From Streptomyces eurythermus (GTDB taxonomy: Bacteria > Actinomycetota > Actinomycetes > Streptomycetales > Streptomycetaceae): 64,000 nt of DNA. The stretch spans positions 387,369 to 451,368 of the forward strand of contig NZ_BMSK01000006.1 of assembly GCF_014649115.1 (NCBI RefSeq), read 5' to 3'. Both the position numbers and the translations under genes were made by a program. This document shows, in pieces, positions 41,859-55,545 of this stretch (position 1 is its first letter; each line of letters opens with the position of its first letter). The notes under the pieces were generated by a model that was not told the origin of the DNA, did no database searches, and saw only the letters and a list, made by a program, of their open reading frames with translations.

Positions 41859-44303
41859 CTACACCACCCGGATGCCCACGATGCAGGTGTCGTCGTCCGT
41901 GTCCGACCTGCTGTAGGTGAGCAGGCCGTCCAGTTGCTGGTCCAGGGTCTTCGGGGCCGAGCGGGCCGTGGTCAGCAGGTGGGCCAGGGACTCCTCCACG
42001 GAGCGGTCCCGGCGCTCGATCAGGCCGTCGGTGTACAGCAGCAGCGTGTCCTCCGGCGCGAACTCCAGCTCGGCCTCCTCGTAGACGGCGTCCGGTACCG
42101 CGCCCAGCAGCAGGCCCTTGACCAGCGGCAACGGCGCCGCCTCCGAACCGCGGACCAGAACCGGTGGCAGGTGGCCCGCCCGCGCCCAGCGCAGGGTGTG
42201 CCGGTCGGGGTCGTACAGCGCGCAGACCGCCGTGGCGGTGACCGCGCCGGTCAGATGGTGCGCCACGATGTTCAGCCACGACAGCAACTGGCCCGGCCCG
42301 GCACCGGTCACGGCGAGACCGCGCAGCGCGTTGCGCAGGACGACCATGCTGGTGGCCGCCTCGATGCCATGGCCGGCGACATCGCCCACGCACATCAGGA
42401 CCAGCCCGGACGGCAGCACCACGGCGTCGTACCAGTCGCCGCCCACCAGGTGCTCGGTCTCCGCCGGGCGGTAGCGCACCGCGACCTCCAGACCCGGCAC
42501 CGTCAGCGGCGCCCGGGTCGGCGGCATGATGGCGTGCTGCAACTGCAGGGTCAGCCGGTTGCGTTCGGCGGCCTGCTGCTCGGTGTGGGCGAGCTGGTCC
42601 CGGGTCGCGGCGAGCGCCACCTCCGTCCAGTGCTGTGCGGAGATGTCCTGGTAGGCGCCCCGTACGACGAACAGCCGGCCGTCGGTGTCCAGCACCGGTT
42701 CGGCGACCACGCGGATGTGCCGGGTCACGCCGTCGGGCCGCTGCAGCCGGAAGGCCGCCGAGGCGGGCCGGCGGTGGTGCAGCAGCGTGCGCAGGAACCG
42801 GCCGAGGGGCACGGAGTCGTCGGGGTGCGCGTACGCGGGCAGCTCCTCCAACGGCACGGGCGTGCTCGTCGGGGGCCGGCCGTAGAGGTGGAACAGCTGG
42901 TCGTTCCAGGTGATCTCACCCGTGAGCAGGTTCTCCTCGAACCCGCCGATACGGCCGAGGCGCTGGGCGTGCTGGAGCAGACTCGCCAGCCGCGCCGTCT
43001 CGTCCTCGATGCGCCAGATCAGCAGCACGCTGTTGCCGTGCCGGCTGATGCTGATGTCCGCGACCGCCGACAGCGACACCTGGTCGACCAGCGAGGTCAG
43101 CTGCATGCGGCGGGCCCGGAACGGCTCGCCCGTGGCGTACACCCGCTCCACCCGCTGGAACAGCTCGCTCTTGCCCGCGGCCATCGGGTACGCCTCCAGC
43201 AGCAGCGCCCCGTTGACCACCGCCCGCGGCCGGCCCGCCGGATCCAGGAAGTGGTTGTTGATGTGCTGGATGCGGAAGTCGACCAGCTGCCCGGAGTCGT
43301 CGAGGTACGGCACCAGGACCAGGGCGGGATCGTGCAGCCCGTCCGCCAGGTCCATCAACTCGGCGGTGTCGGGCAGGACACGGGGCTCCTGCCCGGCGTC
43401 CCGGCGCGGTGTGTACGTCTCCAGGGTGTGCGCGCACAGCTCGGCGAGGGCCTCCACCTGCCGGACGACCCCCGCCGGCTGGGGTTCCAGCGGGCCCGGC
43501 CAGGCGATCTCCAGCACTCCGTGGATCCGGCCCCCGGTACCGGCGGGCACCGCCACCCGCCCGCCGTCCGGGTGCAGGTGCCGGCCGATGGTGGGCAGCC
43601 CGGTCTCGGCGAGGGAGCCGAACCACTGACCGGTGCGCTCGGTCAGGCCCCGGCGCGCCACCGTCGCCACCTCCGGCGGCACATAACGCCATCGGGTGGC
43701 CTCCGCCGGGGAGAACCCGGCGCTGCCGGTGAGAGTCAGCGAGCCGTCGGCACCCGCGGCCCAGACGGCCACGGCCACCGCGCCGAGCGGGCGCAGCGCG
43801 TGCTCCAGCAGGGAGTCGGCGACGGCCTGGGTGTCGTCCGCGGCCAGCGCCCCGCTCTCGGCCGCCCGCAGCCGTACGGCCGCGGCCTCCCGCTCCTCGG
43901 CGGCCGTGGCGGCGGCCAGGAAGGTGGTGGTGATCTCCGACATCCGGTCGCGGGCGGCCTGGTTGATGACCTCCACCGCGAACTCCAGCGGGGTCGTCCC
44001 GGCCTGCTCGGTCAGCTCGGCGAGCTGCCGGGCGGCCTGCGCCGGACCGCAGCCCAGCCGCTCCACCAGGATGCCCTTGGCCAGCTCGATCAGCGCCCTG
44101 CCCTCCGCCTCCGCGTGCGCGGCGCGTACCTCACGGCGCAGCCGCTCCACGGTGGCGGCGAGCCTGCCGACGGGAGACGTGGGGGAGGCCCCGGCCGGGT
44201 CCGACGGCACCGGGTCGCCGGCCGCCGGCCGTCCGGCGAGCACGGACGGCTCCGCGCCCGCGACGATGCCCTCGGGCTCATGTGACTGATCGGTCGTGCT
44301 CAC
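41859..44303 (-). CDS. ANTAR/GAF/PAS SpoIIE-type serine phosphatase
   Basis: An 814-residue cytosolic signalling protein. Order: ANTAR-like helices about 70-115 (ALIELAKGILVERLGCGPAQAARQL), GAF about 150-300, two PAS-like domains about 325-580 (second with DQLFHLYGRPP and VRGAYQDIS), and a SpoIIE/PPM phosphatase about 600-814 with VGGDWYDAVVL, VGDVAGHGIEAA and DDDTCIVGIRV, the metal-binding Asp residues. Such proteins dephosphorylate anti-anti-sigma factors. GTG 44303 is the start, 37 bp after the upstream histidine kinase, so the two are probably one operon. The ANTAR motif also suggests RNA binding, unusual with a phosphatase. Confidence 0.9.
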   Translation of the reverse strand: MSTTDQSHEPEGIVAGAEPSVLAGRPAAGDPVPSDPAGASPTSPVGRLAATVERLRREVRAAHAEAEGRALIELAKGILVERLGCGPAQAARQLAELTEQAGTTPLEFAVEVINQAARDRMSEITTTFLAAATAAEEREAAAVRLRAAESGALAADDTQAVADSLLEHALRPLGAVAVAVWAAGADGSLTLTGSAGFSPAEATRWRYVPPEVATVARRGLTERTGQWFGSLAETGLPTIGRHLHPDGGRVAVPAGTGGRIHGVLEIAWPGPLEPQPAGVVRQVEALAELCAHTLETYTPRRDAGQEPRVLPDTAELMDLADGLHDPALVLVPYLDDSGQLVDFRIQHINNHFLDPAGRPRAVVNGALLLEAYPMAAGKSELFQRVERVYATGEPFRARRMQLTSLVDQVSLSAVADISISRHGNSVLLIWRIEDETARLASLLQHAQRLGRIGGFEENLLTGEITWNDQLFHLYGRPPTSTPVPLEELPAYAHPDDSVPLGRFLRTLLHHRRPASAAFRLQRPDGVTRHIRVVAEPVLDTDGRLFVVRGAYQDISAQHWTEVALAATRDQLAHTEQQAAERNRLTLQLQHAIMPPTRAPLTVPGLEVAVRYRPAETEHLVGGDWYDAVVLPSGLVLMCVGDVAGHGIEAATSMVVLRNALRGLAVTGAGPGQLLSWLNIVAHHLTGAVTATAVCALYDPDRHTLRWARAGHLPPVLVRGSEAAPLPLVKGLLLGAVPDAVYEEAELEFAPEDTLLLYTDGLIERRDRSVEESLAHLLTTARSAPKTLDQQLDGLLTYSRSDTDDDTCIVGIRVV

Positions 44304-44340
44304 GACAGTGCTGCTCCTCGGCCGAAGCGCGCTCGCGCGC

Positions 44341-48618
<4,278 letters not shown>

Positions 48619-48968
48619 GCGCAACCTCGTCCCGCTCCCCATGGGCCCTCGGCGGTGAGGACCCGAACACCCCTGCGGCCCGCAAGGGCCCCAACGCTGT
48701 GCATTTCCGCACTTCACGGATCTGCATGATGAGAAATACGCCGCAGGCTAACCCGCTTCACCCCCACCGCACAAAACCTCCCCCCGTCGCGCACCCGCGA
48801 CACGCCGCCCCGGCACGGCGAGCCGGACGCCGGCACTCCGCACGACGTACGGGGAGGTCCGGCGCCTCACGTGAGGGGAACCGGCCGCCGGGGTACCCGG
48901 TGCGCCGGGCGGCGGCGGGCCCGCCGGGGGCGGGCCCAGGGACAGCGACCACGAGGACGGGATCGACC
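48619..48968. other. Intergenic region without recognised gene
   Basis: The 350 bp between the divergent kinase and the catalase-like gene hold the AT-richer stretch 48700-48745 (GTGCATTTCC, GAGAAATACG), the likely kinase promoter area. No gene or strong repeat is seen. Confidence 0.45.
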
Positions 48969-49700
48969 ATGCCGAGAGGTGCGCAGGCCCCGCCGGTCCG
49001 TGAGCCGGCGGCGTCATGGCAGGTCCGAGGGGTCGAGGCGGCTTTCCGGCGGCTGGCCCGGCTGCGCGGGGCGCCCGCCCTGCATCCGCACGGGCTGATG
49101 TGCGCGGGCGAAGTGGAGGTACCGGACGGCGGTGGATACTGGGGCGCGCCGTGGCTGGACGGGCCGGGCCGGTTCACCGCCACCGTGCGGCTGTCCCGGG
49201 CGGCCGGGCTGCCCCGGCGCCTGCCCGACGCGCTGGGCCTGGCCGTACGGGTGGACCGGGCCGACGGTCCCGGCCGGGCCCTCGATCTGCTGCTGACGAG
49301 CAGCGGCCGGGGCCGCCTGGGCCGGCACCTGCCGCGGCCCCGCGCCGACGCGCTGGGCGGGCCGTACTCCAGCCTCCTGCCCTACCGGGTGGGCGGTCGC
49401 TCCTGTGCCCTGGCCGCCTTCCCCCGCCGGTCCGGGCAGGCCCCGGTGCACGGCGACCCGGCGAGCCTGGTACGGGCGCTGGCCGCCGGACCGCTCGTCT
49501 TCGACCTGTGCGCCGGGGAAGCCGGCCGTTTCTGGCGGCCGTTCGCCGTGCTCACCGTACGCTCCGCTCTGCCGGCCGGGCCGGAGGAGAGCGCGGGCTT
49601 CGACATCTACGAGCATGACGCCCGGGGCTTCACCCCCGGCCCCGCGCTCGCCGCCGTACGCCGCGCGGCGTACCGGGGGTCGAGGGCGGGCCGCCGCTGA
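48969..49700 (+). CDS. Catalase-fold-like protein, Streptomyces 'phosphodiesterase' type (function unknown)
   Basis: A 243-residue protein with ALHPHGLMCAGEVEV near the N terminus, FTATVRLSRAAGLPRRLPDALGLAVRVD in the middle and a C-terminal GFDIYEHDARGFTP. This resembles a short Streptomyces family with a heme-catalase-like beta-barrel, often annotated as phosphodiesterase without proof. I see no catalase active-site His/Asn set and do not assign an activity. ATG 48969 has only a distant GAGG. Confidence 0.65.
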   Translation: MPRGAQAPPVREPAASWQVRGVEAAFRRLARLRGAPALHPHGLMCAGEVEVPDGGGYWGAPWLDGPGRFTATVRLSRAAGLPRRLPDALGLAVRVDRADGPGRALDLLLTSSGRGRLGRHLPRPRADALGGPYSSLLPYRVGGRSCALAAFPRRSGQAPVHGDPASLVRALAAGPLVFDLCAGEAGRFWRPFAVLTVRSALPAGPEESAGFDIYEHDARGFTPGPALAAVRRAAYRGSRAGRR

Positions 49701-49731
49701 GCTGCGCCTGCCGCCGAGTGCGGGGGCCAGC

Positions 49732-50643
49732 TCACTGCGCCGTGTCGTCCTCCGCCGGGCCCGGCTCCCGCAGGCGCACCTCGAGGTGGCCGTCGACGAC
49801 GCGTGTGTCGAAGACGGGCTGGGGAGAAGTGGCCGGGCCTTGTACGTTCCAGCCGTCCGCCAGGCGGAAGACGCTGCCGTGCCAGGGGCACCGGACGCAG
49901 CCGTCCTCAAGGGCGCCTTCGGACAGCGGTCCCGCGAGATGGCTGCACCGCTCGGCCAGCGCGTAAAAGGTCCCGTCGGCTTCGCGGACCACCAGGACCG
50001 GGACGTCGTCCACGGCGCGCCGTGCCGCCCGGCCGGCCGGGAATTCGGCCACGGACCCGATCCGGTGCCAGCCCGCCGGGACGACCTGCGGGACTGCTTC
50101 CGCGTGGTTGACGCCGGCGGCCTGCCGGTAGGCGAGGTGGCCGCCCAGTACGCCGCCGGCCGCCACTGCCGTCAGCCCCAGGAAGCCGAGGCCGCGGCCG
50201 GCCTTCGTACGGCCCTTGACACGGCAGGCGAGCGAGGCGGCGTACAGTCCGACGGCCACTGTGTTGGCCAGCGCGTGCACCAGGCCGACGCGCTGCTGGC
50301 GGCGGTGCAGCTCCGCCCAGTCGACGGCTCCGGCCAGCGCCGCCGGGACGGCTCCGGCCAGCCCGACGGCGATCAGCGAGCCCGCTTCCCGCGCCCGGCC
50401 GGGGCGCAGGTCCAGCACCGCGGCGGACAGCCAGCTGCCGACCGGCACCTGCACCAGCAGCGGGTGCACCGGGTGGCCCAGCCACCTGCCGTGCAGCAGG
50501 TCCCGGCCGCCGCGCAGCGGCAGGGCCCGCACGCCCCGGCTGAGCGCGTCGATCACCGCGTCACCGCGCGGCAGCCGTTCGACACCGTCCAGGAGCCGCG
50601 GAACCATGTCCCGCCGCGTCGGGCGAGGTGGTGTTGTCGTCAT
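49732..50643 (-). CDS. Rieske 2Fe-2S protein with DUF2231 membrane domain
   Basis: A 303-residue protein. Residues about 50-175 are a DUF2231-like membrane region (LGHPVHPLLVQVPVGSWLSAAVLDL, then three hydrophobic helices); about 190-300 is a Rieske domain with cluster ligands Cys233 and His235 (CSHLAGPL) and Cys252 and His255 (CPWHGSVF). Such fusions are common in actinobacteria; electron transfer at the membrane is likely, the partner unknown. ATG 50643 is the start. Confidence 0.9.
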   Translation of the reverse strand: MTTTPPRPTRRDMVPRLLDGVERLPRGDAVIDALSRGVRALPLRGGRDLLHGRWLGHPVHPLLVQVPVGSWLSAAVLDLRPGRAREAGSLIAVGLAGAVPAALAGAVDWAELHRRQQRVGLVHALANTVAVGLYAASLACRVKGRTKAGRGLGFLGLTAVAAGGVLGGHLAYRQAAGVNHAEAVPQVVPAGWHRIGSVAEFPAGRAARRAVDDVPVLVVREADGTFYALAERCSHLAGPLSEGALEDGCVRCPWHGSVFRLADGWNVQGPATSPQPVFDTRVVDGHLEVRLREPGPAEDDTAQ

Positions 50644-50780
50644 GAGACGCTGGGTCCCCCGGCGCGCCTGCCGCAAACGGGCCGCCCAGGCGGCGGCGAC
50701 CACCTCGGCCGCCCCGTTGTCCCGAGGGGCGGATCAGGCGGTTCGGCACACATCCTGGACGGTCCACGGCCCACGGGCGC

Positions 50781-50831
50781 CGGACGACCACGGGGGCCGG
50801 ACGACCACGGGGGCCGGACGACCACGGGGGC
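50781..50831. repeat. Three perfect 17-bp tandem repeats
   Basis: CGGACGACCACGGGGGC occurs three times head to tail at 50781, 50798 and 50815, with partial copies on each side, in the 292-bp gap between the Rieske gene and the 3' end of the chitinase gene. No gene covers it. Confidence 0.9.
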
Positions 50832-50935
50832 CGGTTCACCGGCGCCCGGTACCGGGACCGGCCCGCAGGCGGTCCCGGCTGACCGGACGTGCCGTTGCCG
50901 TACCGTCCGGGCGCACCCGGGCGGTACGGCGCGGT

Positions 50936-52462
50936 TCAGCAGGCGCCGAGGTCCTGCCAGACGCCCCACTGACCGGTGGTGCCGGGCTCCTCGCCCGTCG
51001 TCCACCACTTGGCCTTCCAGATGTGGCCCTTGTACGAGACCTGCTGTCCGCCGGTGTACACCGCGTCCTTGGCCCACGGGGCGGCCGTGCACTGGTTCCC
51101 GGAGCCGCCGGTGACGGTCAGCGAGTAGGTCGCCGAGTGGCTGCCCGAGGCACCCGCGCCGGTCACGGTGACCGTGTACGTGCCCGATGCCGCGGCCGAG
51201 GTGGTGGCCAGGGTGAGCGTGGAGGAGCCGCCCGCGGTGACCGAGGAGGGGCTGAGGGAGGCGGTGACACCCGCCGGAGCGCCGCTGACGCTCAGCTTCA
51301 CGTCCTGCGCCTCGCCCTTCGTCACGGCCGTCTTCACCGTGGCCGTCGCGGACTGGCCGGCCGTCACCGACCCGGAGGCCGGGCTGAGCGCCACGGAGAA
51401 GTCGTTGGCCGGGTTGGGCACGCCACCGCCGGTGAACGGAGCGAAGATGCGCGTGAAGTCCCACGTGTTCTGCTCGATGCCCGAGCAGTTGTCCGCGGCG
51501 CCCCCGCCCGGGCAGCCGCCGTTGTCCCGCTGCAACGCCCAGAAGGACAGGGTGTTGATGCCCTTGGCGACCGCCCAGTCGTACACGGTACGGGCGTTGG
51601 CCAGGGTGAACGTCTCCGCCTTGCCGAAGTCGTCGACGCCCGGCATCTCGGTGACACCGACCATGTTCCACAACTGGGCCGGGGTCTTGGCCGGATACAG
51701 CTCGGCGAGCAGGTCGTACAGGCCCTGGGCGGCGGTCTGGGTGTCCTTCGCCATGTCGTGGGGCTGGTTGTCGTAGTAGTCGAACGTCATGAGGTTCACG
51801 ACGTCGACCCGGGTGCCGTTCTTCACCGCGTTGCGCAGCAGGGCCTCGCCGTTCTCCGCGGGGCCGTGCGTGGTGGTCGGCAGGGTGTAGGAGATCTCCA
51901 CCTTGCGTCCGTTGGCCGCCGCCCAGTCCTGGACCAGCTTGATGGCCTTGTTGCGGCGGTCGATGCCGGCGGCGTTGTCGAGGGAGTCCACCTCGATGTC
52001 CATGTCGAGCCGCGAGATGTCGTAGGTGGTGATGACCTTCTCGTACGCGGCGGCGATCTGCTGGACGTCGGTGCAGCTGTCGGCGATCTCGGTGCCGGTG
52101 GTGTCGGCCGTGTACCCCCCGAACGAGGGGATGACGTCACCCCCGTTCGCCTGGATCGTCTTGATGTCGGCGCCGAAGGTCGAGGCGGCGATCGGCATGC
52201 TCGTGTCGCCGTTCCAGTACGGCGTGCAGGAGCCCTTGGTGGCGGTCTGGAGGAACGCCATCGTCAGGTGCTTGGCGCCCGACTGGGCGGACAGGGCGGC
52301 GGGGCTCTCGCCGGTCCAGGCCTCGAAGTAGGGGGCGAAGACGTGGTTCGGCAGGGGGGTCGCGGCTTCGGCGGTGCCGGTTCCCGCGAGGGCGAGGCCC
52401 GCCGCGGCCGCCGTGGTGACGGCCGCGGCGAGGGCCGCGCGGAAGGAACGCACGAGTCTCAT
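50936..52462 (-). CDS. Secreted GH18 chitinase with Ig-like and chitin-binding domains
   Basis: A 508-residue exported chitinase. Signal peptide 1-33; GH18 catalytic domain about 36-345 with the DxxDxDxE motif (D153, D155, catalytic E157 in RLDMDIEVD) and MTFDYYDN; an Ig-like linker domain about 355-445 (NDFSVALSPASGSVTAGQSAT); a C-terminal CBM5/12-type domain about 455-508 with aromatic residues (HIWKAKWWTTGEEPG). It cleaves chitin outside the cell. Upstream lies a promoter with DasR-like direct repeats. Confidence 0.95.
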   Translation of the reverse strand: MRLVRSFRAALAAAVTTAAAAGLALAGTGTAEAATPLPNHVFAPYFEAWTGESPAALSAQSGAKHLTMAFLQTATKGSCTPYWNGDTSMPIAASTFGADIKTIQANGGDVIPSFGGYTADTTGTEIADSCTDVQQIAAAYEKVITTYDISRLDMDIEVDSLDNAAGIDRRNKAIKLVQDWAAANGRKVEISYTLPTTTHGPAENGEALLRNAVKNGTRVDVVNLMTFDYYDNQPHDMAKDTQTAAQGLYDLLAELYPAKTPAQLWNMVGVTEMPGVDDFGKAETFTLANARTVYDWAVAKGINTLSFWALQRDNGGCPGGGAADNCSGIEQNTWDFTRIFAPFTGGGVPNPANDFSVALSPASGSVTAGQSATATVKTAVTKGEAQDVKLSVSGAPAGVTASLSPSSVTAGGSSTLTLATTSAAASGTYTVTVTGAGASGSHSATYSLTVTGGSGNQCTAAPWAKDAVYTGGQQVSYKGHIWKAKWWTTGEEPGTTGQWGVWQDLGAC

Positions 52463-52525
52463 GTCTGTCCCGGTGTGTGGAGGAGGTGGCCAAAGTTCTT
52501 GCGCGGGGAGGGAGTTGCCGACTAC

Positions 52526-52582
52526 TGGATAGCGCCCCCACAGAGGCGGGTCAATGGTCTGGACCAAAAAGGGACTAGACCA
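52526..52582 (-). promoter_or_regulatory. Chitinase promoter with two dre-like direct repeats
   Basis: On the minus strand TTGACC (52549-52554) and TATCCA (52526-52531) are 17 bp apart. Just upstream are TGGTCTGGACCA (52555-52566, 11/12 to TGGTCTAGACCA) and GGGACTAGACCA (52571-52582, 10/12), 16 bp apart. Streptomyces chitinase promoters carry such 12-bp repeats, bound by DasR, giving chitin induction and glucose repression. Confidence 0.75.
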
Positions 52583-52742
52583 ATTTGTCGAACGGAAGCG
52601 CCCTGCCGCAGTACAGGGCGCCCGGCGGCGGACTGGACCATGTCCGGGCCTGCGACCAGGTCCGCGCCGGGATGACCAAGCGCGCCGATCGCGGGTATAC
52701 GGGGTGCCGTGCCGACAAGTCTTCCGACGGGAGGAGCAGACG

Positions 52743-53165
52743 ATGACCGACGACGCCTGTCTCGTGCTGAAGTCCGATGCGATGGCCGCGCCCGGCGTGC
52801 CGCCGACGGCTGTCGGTGACCTGGCCTTCCTGGAGACACCCGCGGTACGCGCCTGGCTCCAGGCCCAGGGGGTCACCGAAACCTCCCCGGACCTCCGGCT
52901 GGTGCCGCCCGAGGAGACGGCGGCCATCCCCGAGGACGCCGAGCGGCTGTCCGTGCCGCTCGGCGACGAGGAGCTGAGCCGGCTGCGCCACCACACCGCC
53001 CCGCCGGACCGGGCGCGGCTGGAGGAGGAACTGCTGGGCTACCGCTCCTGCACCGACGGCCGCGACGCCCTGCTCGCCCGTGCCCTGGCGGCCGGTGTGC
53101 CGGCGCACCGCGTCGCGGAACTCACCGGCGAGGACCTCGCCACCGTCGAGGCGGCCACCCGCTGA
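52743..53165 (+). CDS. Hypothetical protein (DUF6003-like)
   Basis: A 140-residue acidic protein with no signal peptide or membrane span. It contains AVGDLAFLETPAVRAWLQAQGVTETSPDLRLVPPEE and ends GVPAHRVAELTGEDLATVEAATR, the last part resembling a helix-turn-helix-like helical pair. I associate it with a small Streptomyces family of unknown function, with limited certainty. GGGAGGAG precedes the ATG. Its 3' end is part of a 34-bp tandem duplication that runs past the stop codon. Confidence 0.75.
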   Translation: MTDDACLVLKSDAMAAPGVPPTAVGDLAFLETPAVRAWLQAQGVTETSPDLRLVPPEETAAIPEDAERLSVPLGDEELSRLRHHTAPPDRARLEEELLGYRSCTDGRDALLARALAAGVPAHRVAELTGEDLATVEAATR

Positions 53166-53199
53166 GGGCCTTGCCACCGTCGAGGCGGCCGTCCGCCGA
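53132..53199 (+). repeat. 34-bp tandem duplication across a gene's 3' end
   Basis: The segment with GCCACCGTCGAGGCGGCC starting at 53139 recurs at 53173, offset by 34 bp with four or so changes. The first copy encodes the last residues (LATVEAATR) and stop of the hypothetical gene; the second lies past the stop. Confidence 0.8.
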
Positions 53200-53505
53200 G
53201 GATCCGGCTGGCGGTTCGTGGTGACGCCGTCCGTCACGACACCGGCTCCCGCGCGCCGGGGGAGTGTCCGGTCGCGGCGGGCGCCCGCGTCCGCCGGCCG
53301 CGCGGCGGTGCGCGGTGCCCGCGCCACCGGAGGCGTCCGGCGAGATGCCGCCCGACACGGCGGAGCCGCTGGGGAGTTGACCGGCGGCTCCGGGACCGGT
53401 CGGGCGCGCCCCCTTGCCCCAGTGATCTTCACACCTGTTTCATGGACTTCACAGGCGTCTCACCGACACCGGTGAGGTGCTCGACTCAGCCTGTGGGGGG
53501 CACAG
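53166..53505. other. Intergenic region upstream of a secreted propeller gene
   Basis: Apart from the second repeat copy (to 53199) it holds the hairpin CTCACCG-ACAC-CGGTGAG at 53459-53476, 30 bp before the TTG start, a possible operator. No gene is seen. Confidence 0.45.
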
Positions 53506-55236
53506 TTGAATACAGCACAGCGATCCGGACGTCTCGCGGCCACATTCCTCGCCGCCGTGCTCGCCGGGACCGGACTGACCGTCGCCGCCGCGCCCGCGGC
53601 CCACGCCGCGGCCTCCGACGCCGTGGCCAAGCTGCCGATCGGGACGTACTCGGGCCTGGCCGTCGACTCGGTGCACCAGCGCGTCTACATCGCCGACCAG
53701 CGCGACACCAACTCCGACGGCACGGTGCTGGTCTACGACTTCGAGGGCCGGCGGGTCGGCACGATCCAGCGCGAGTTCGGGATCTCGGGCGTGGCGCTCA
53801 GCGAGGATGCCGCGACGCTGTACGTGGGCGAGCGCGGCCGCGTCATCACCTACGACACCGGCACGCTCCAGCCGAACGGCGCGTACAACGCCGCCTATGA
53901 CAACTGCGGCCGGCAACTCGTCTTCGCCGGGAACACCGTGTGGAGCACGAGCGCCTACGTCTATCAGAGCTACCAGTGCGCCACGGCCTCCACGGCCCTG
54001 AACATGCTCGCCGACGGCGCGGTCAACCCGACCGGCTGGAACGACATCGGCCGGCTCCAGCTGGCCCCGGGGGCCCGCGGGCAGAACCGTCTCCTCATGG
54101 GCCAGCCCAAGGAGAGCGGTGCCGCGAACCCGTTCCTCGCCTCGTTCGACGCCAGCGGCGCCACCCCGGTACGGGACGCCTCCCGACGGTTCGCGGACAG
54201 CGACGGCAAGGGCGCCCTCGACCTGCAGGACATGGCGGCGAGCCCGGACGGCACCAAGGTGGCCGTGGCCGACGCCGCCGCCGGCACCCGGCTGCTGAAC
54301 GCCGGCGACCTGTCGGACGCGTCCGGCCAGTACTCGGCGCTGCCCGCCGGCGCGACGTCCACCGCGGTCGCCTTCAGCGGCGACGGCAGGTACATCGCCC
54401 GGGGCGCCCAGGCCGGCGGCAGCACGCCCGACCTGCTGGTGCAGAGCGCCGACCCGGCCGACGGCACGCCGCCGCTGGAGTTCGCCTTCGAGGGCAGCCT
54501 CGACGGGAACGGCGTCGCCCCGCGGGGGCTGGCCTGGTCCCAGGACGGCTCGCGGCTCTTCGCGGTCACCCGGGGCGGCACCGGCCAGGAGTACTGGCTG
54601 CACGTCATCCAGCCGCCGGCCGTCCAGTACGACACCCGTTTCACCGGCGACCTCGCCCACAGCCCCGCCGGAGCCGTCGCGGGGGAGCCGCTGTCGGTGC
54701 GCGGCCGGCTGGAGTGGGACGGGCCCGCTCCCGCCCAGCCGCTGAAGGTGACCGCCGTGCGCCAGGACGCGAACGGCGCCCACCAGCTCGGCACGGCGAC
54801 CGTCAAGGAGGACGGCACCTTCACCGTCCTGGACGAGCCCGACCTGGTCGGCGCGGCCACGTACCGGGTGTCGTTCCTCGGTGACCTCACCCACCGCCCC
54901 GCCACCGATGTCACCCACACCGTGACGGTCGGCAAGGCGCCCGCCTCGATCACGCTGGCCGGGCCGGAAGAGGCCACCATGAGCGGGGGCGTCCACCTCA
55001 CCGGCACGTTCGCCGCACAGGGCAAGGCCCTGCCCGAGCGGGCCACGCTCACCGTGAAGCGCACGGACCGGCTCGGCACCGGCACCCTGTCGTCGGTCAC
55101 CGTCGCCGCCGACGGCACCTTCACCATCGACGACCTGCCACGCACCCGGCGCGAGGTGACCTACACCGTCAGCTGGCCGGGCGACGATCTGCACACGAGC
55201 GCGACAGCGTCGGCCGCGGTGTTCGTCAGGCGCTGA
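53506..55236 (+). CDS. Secreted beta-propeller protein with Ig-like repeats
   Basis: A 576-residue exported protein. Signal peptide 1-34 (LAATFLAAVLAGTGLTVAAAPAAHA); about 40-370 are WD/YVTN-like beta-propeller strands (YSGLAVDSVHQRVYIAD, GISGVALSEDAATLYVG, AVAFSGDGRYIARG, GLAWSQDGSRLFAV); about 385-576 are two Ig-like domains (PLSVRGRLEWDG, GVHLTGTFAAQG). No catalytic motif is recognised; a cell-surface role is inferred. The start is a TTG at 53506 after a G-rich site, the only TTG start I chose in the window. Confidence 0.85.
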   Translation: MNTAQRSGRLAATFLAAVLAGTGLTVAAAPAAHAAASDAVAKLPIGTYSGLAVDSVHQRVYIADQRDTNSDGTVLVYDFEGRRVGTIQREFGISGVALSEDAATLYVGERGRVITYDTGTLQPNGAYNAAYDNCGRQLVFAGNTVWSTSAYVYQSYQCATASTALNMLADGAVNPTGWNDIGRLQLAPGARGQNRLLMGQPKESGAANPFLASFDASGATPVRDASRRFADSDGKGALDLQDMAASPDGTKVAVADAAAGTRLLNAGDLSDASGQYSALPAGATSTAVAFSGDGRYIARGAQAGGSTPDLLVQSADPADGTPPLEFAFEGSLDGNGVAPRGLAWSQDGSRLFAVTRGGTGQEYWLHVIQPPAVQYDTRFTGDLAHSPAGAVAGEPLSVRGRLEWDGPAPAQPLKVTAVRQDANGAHQLGTATVKEDGTFTVLDEPDLVGAATYRVSFLGDLTHRPATDVTHTVTVGKAPASITLAGPEEATMSGGVHLTGTFAAQGKALPERATLTVKRTDRLGTGTLSSVTVAADGTFTIDDLPRTRREVTYTVSWPGDDLHTSATASAAVFVRR

Positions 55237-55545
55237 GCCCACCGCTCCCGTCCCGGCCCGACCCTCCGGGGAGCGGGTGCGGGACTCCCGGCGGCGGAGC
55301 CCGGCCTCGCCCGACTCCGCCGCCGTCCGCTCGCTCCCTGCCGCAGCGAACACGGCGCTCGGCCGCCTCGGCGTCACCCACGCCCCGCATGCCACGGCCC
55401 CAGTGACTGAGAGGCTCTCCCAGCACCCTGGCCCCCGCCGCGCTCCTCGTCGCGGCCGGCCCGGCACCCCTCACCGACGCGGTGGCCGGGGCTCCCGACC
55501 GGAACACCGCGCCGACGTACGTCAGGCCACTGCCCGGAGCACCCG

